Source: Candidatus Hydrogenedentota bacterium
GTDB taxonomy: Bacteria; Hydrogenedentota; Hydrogenedentia; Hydrogenedentales; SLHB01
Length of the DNA: 6,477 nucleotides
Reading direction: 5' to 3'
Assembly: GCA_026387845.1 (NCBI GenBank)
Contig: JAPLKX010000545.1
Span: 1 to 6,477 of the forward strand
The translations under genes were made by a program, and so were the position numbers. Under the pieces are notes generated by a model. The model was not told where the DNA came from, did not search any database, and saw only the letters and a program-made list of their open reading frames with translations. Numbering within the stretch: position 1 is the stretch's first letter; each line of letters begins with the position of its first letter. This document shows, one piece after another, positions 5,712-6,477 of this stretch.

Positions 5712-6477
5712 CTATTTCTTTACATTATAAAAGGCATTCATGCCCAGGAACTCTGCCTGGTCGCCTAATTGTTCCTCTATCCTCAACAATTGATTATACT
5801 TGGATATCCGGTCGCTGCGCGACGCCGAACCCGTCTTGATCTGGCCCGCGTTCGTCGCAACCGCTATGTCCGCTATCGTCGAATCTTCCGTTTCACCGCT
5901 CCGGTGCGATATCACCGTCGTGTACCCGGCCCGGTGCGCCATCTGGCACGCTTCCAACGTCTCTGTCAGTGTTCCAATCTGGTTCAATTTCACCAGGATC
6001 GAGTTTGCTACGCCTTCCCGGATTCCTTTGCCCAGGAACTGCGTGTTCGTCACAAACAGGTCGTCACCAACGAGTTGCACGCGATTACCGAGCGTGTCGG
6101 TAATCTTTTTCCACCCGGCCCAGTCGTTTTCGGCCATACCGTCTTCAATGGAAATAATGGGATACTTGTCAACCCATTCCTTCCAGAATTCTACCATATT
6201 CTCCGACGACTTCTCCGGATTCTTCTCGGCGCCCAGCACGTATTTCTTCTTGGTCGAGTTGTAGAATTCACTCGATGCCGGGTCTATCGCCAGGAAAGCA
6301 TCATCTCCCGCGATCAATCCGGCATTGTGGATCGCTCTCTCCAGAAGCTGGAAAGCCTCTTCATTGTTCGCCAGATTCGGCGCGAATCCGCCTTCGTCCC
6401 CGACTCCTCCCAGCAGATGCTCTTTGCTTAAGATCGTCTTGAGTGACTGGTAAATCTCGGAGCACCATCGCATGGCC
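5712..6477 (-). CDS. eno: Enolase, C-terminal 254 residues (N-terminus beyond the window)
   Basis: This is the TIM-barrel part of enolase (2-phosphoglycerate to phosphoenolpyruvate, glycolysis, cytoplasm). The frame is open to the right edge; about 175 N-terminal residues of the usual 430 are missing. Counting from the methionine codon at 6473, which is internal and not the start, the active-site set is complete for this part: GDEGGFAP (25-32, proton-transfer Glu), AIDPASSEFY (62-71), SIEDG (108-112) and VGDDLFVTN (135-143) with the magnesium ligands, LVKLNQIGT (160-168) with the catalytic Lys, SHRSGETEDS (189-198), and QIKTGSASRSDRISKYNQLL (211-230) with the substrate-binding Lys. The protein ends in EFLGMNAFYNVKK before TAG. 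A terminator follows closely, so eno ends its own transcript. It appears less GC-rich than the downstream genes, as often seen in highly expressed genes. Identification is certain at the family level. Confidence 0.98.
   Translation of the reverse strand, partial: AMRWCSEIYQSLKTILSKEHLLGGVGDEGGFAPNLANNEEAFQLLERAIHNAGLIAGDDAFLAIDPASSEFYNSTKKKYVLGAEKNPEKSSENMVEFWKEWVDKYPIISIEDGMAENDWAGWKKITDTLGNRVQLVGDDLFVTNTQFLGKGIREGVANSILVKLNQIGTLTETLEACQMAHRAGYTTVISHRSGETEDSTIADIAVATNAGQIKTGSASRSDRISKYNQLLRIEEQLGDQAEFLGMNAFYNVKK

Noticed and set aside
5769..6431. A 220-codon plus-strand frame opposite eno
   Set aside because: It is antisense to enolase, whose active-site motifs are all intact; the plus-strand translation has no coherent domain pattern.

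Overview
The window is a GC-rich bacterial chromosome segment in which every recognisable gene lies on the minus strand, so transcription runs from high to low coordinates. In that order it holds the C-terminal half of enolase (eno, cut by the right edge), a small FtsB/DivIC-like septum protein, a PhoH/YbeZ ATPase, a large PgpH/YqfF-type 7TM-HD phosphodiesterase, the YbeY endoribonuclease, and a CNNM/CorC-type membrane protein cut by the left edge. The order phoH-pgpH-ybeY resembles Firmicutes (phoH-yqfF-yqfG) and PVC-group bacteria. The order phoH-ybeY-corC is the E. coli ybeZ-ybeY-ybeX arrangement with pgpH inserted. Together with the eno-ftsB adjacency and the high GC, this suggests a PVC-type organism (Verrucomicrobiota or Kiritimatiellota). 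That placement is an inference and its confidence is low.

Region 5712-6477 is eno, followed by a good Rho-independent terminator (5664-5696). Directly after its T-tract is a sigma70-like promoter candidate (5630-5658). It is followed by a short leader containing two hairpins (5599-5622 and 5570-5587) and then a strong ribosome binding site for the ftsB-like gene. From there to base 1 the genes are packed tightly. A 55-base gap precedes phoH (with the start chosen here), then come a 4-base ATGA overlap (phoH/pgpH), a 1-base TGATG overlap (pgpH/ybeY) and a 4-base gap (ybeY/corC). No terminator was seen inside the run, so ftsB to corC is probably one transcript. There is no gene-free stretch over 300 bases.

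Functionally, the operon would join division (FtsB-like), RNA metabolism and 16S rRNA maturation or quality control (PhoH/YbeZ, YbeY), cyclic di-AMP breakdown (PgpH) and a CorC-type ion-transport or ribosome-linked protein. All are known families and I see no mobile element, CRISPR array, RNA gene or undescribed system. The most unusual point is that phoH has no ATG, GTG or TTG start able to include its conserved N-terminus. A CTG at 5191 is the best start I can find. Other points are the eno-ftsB junction with its predicted 5'-terminal hairpin, and a YbeY zinc motif reading GYTH instead of the usual GYDH.
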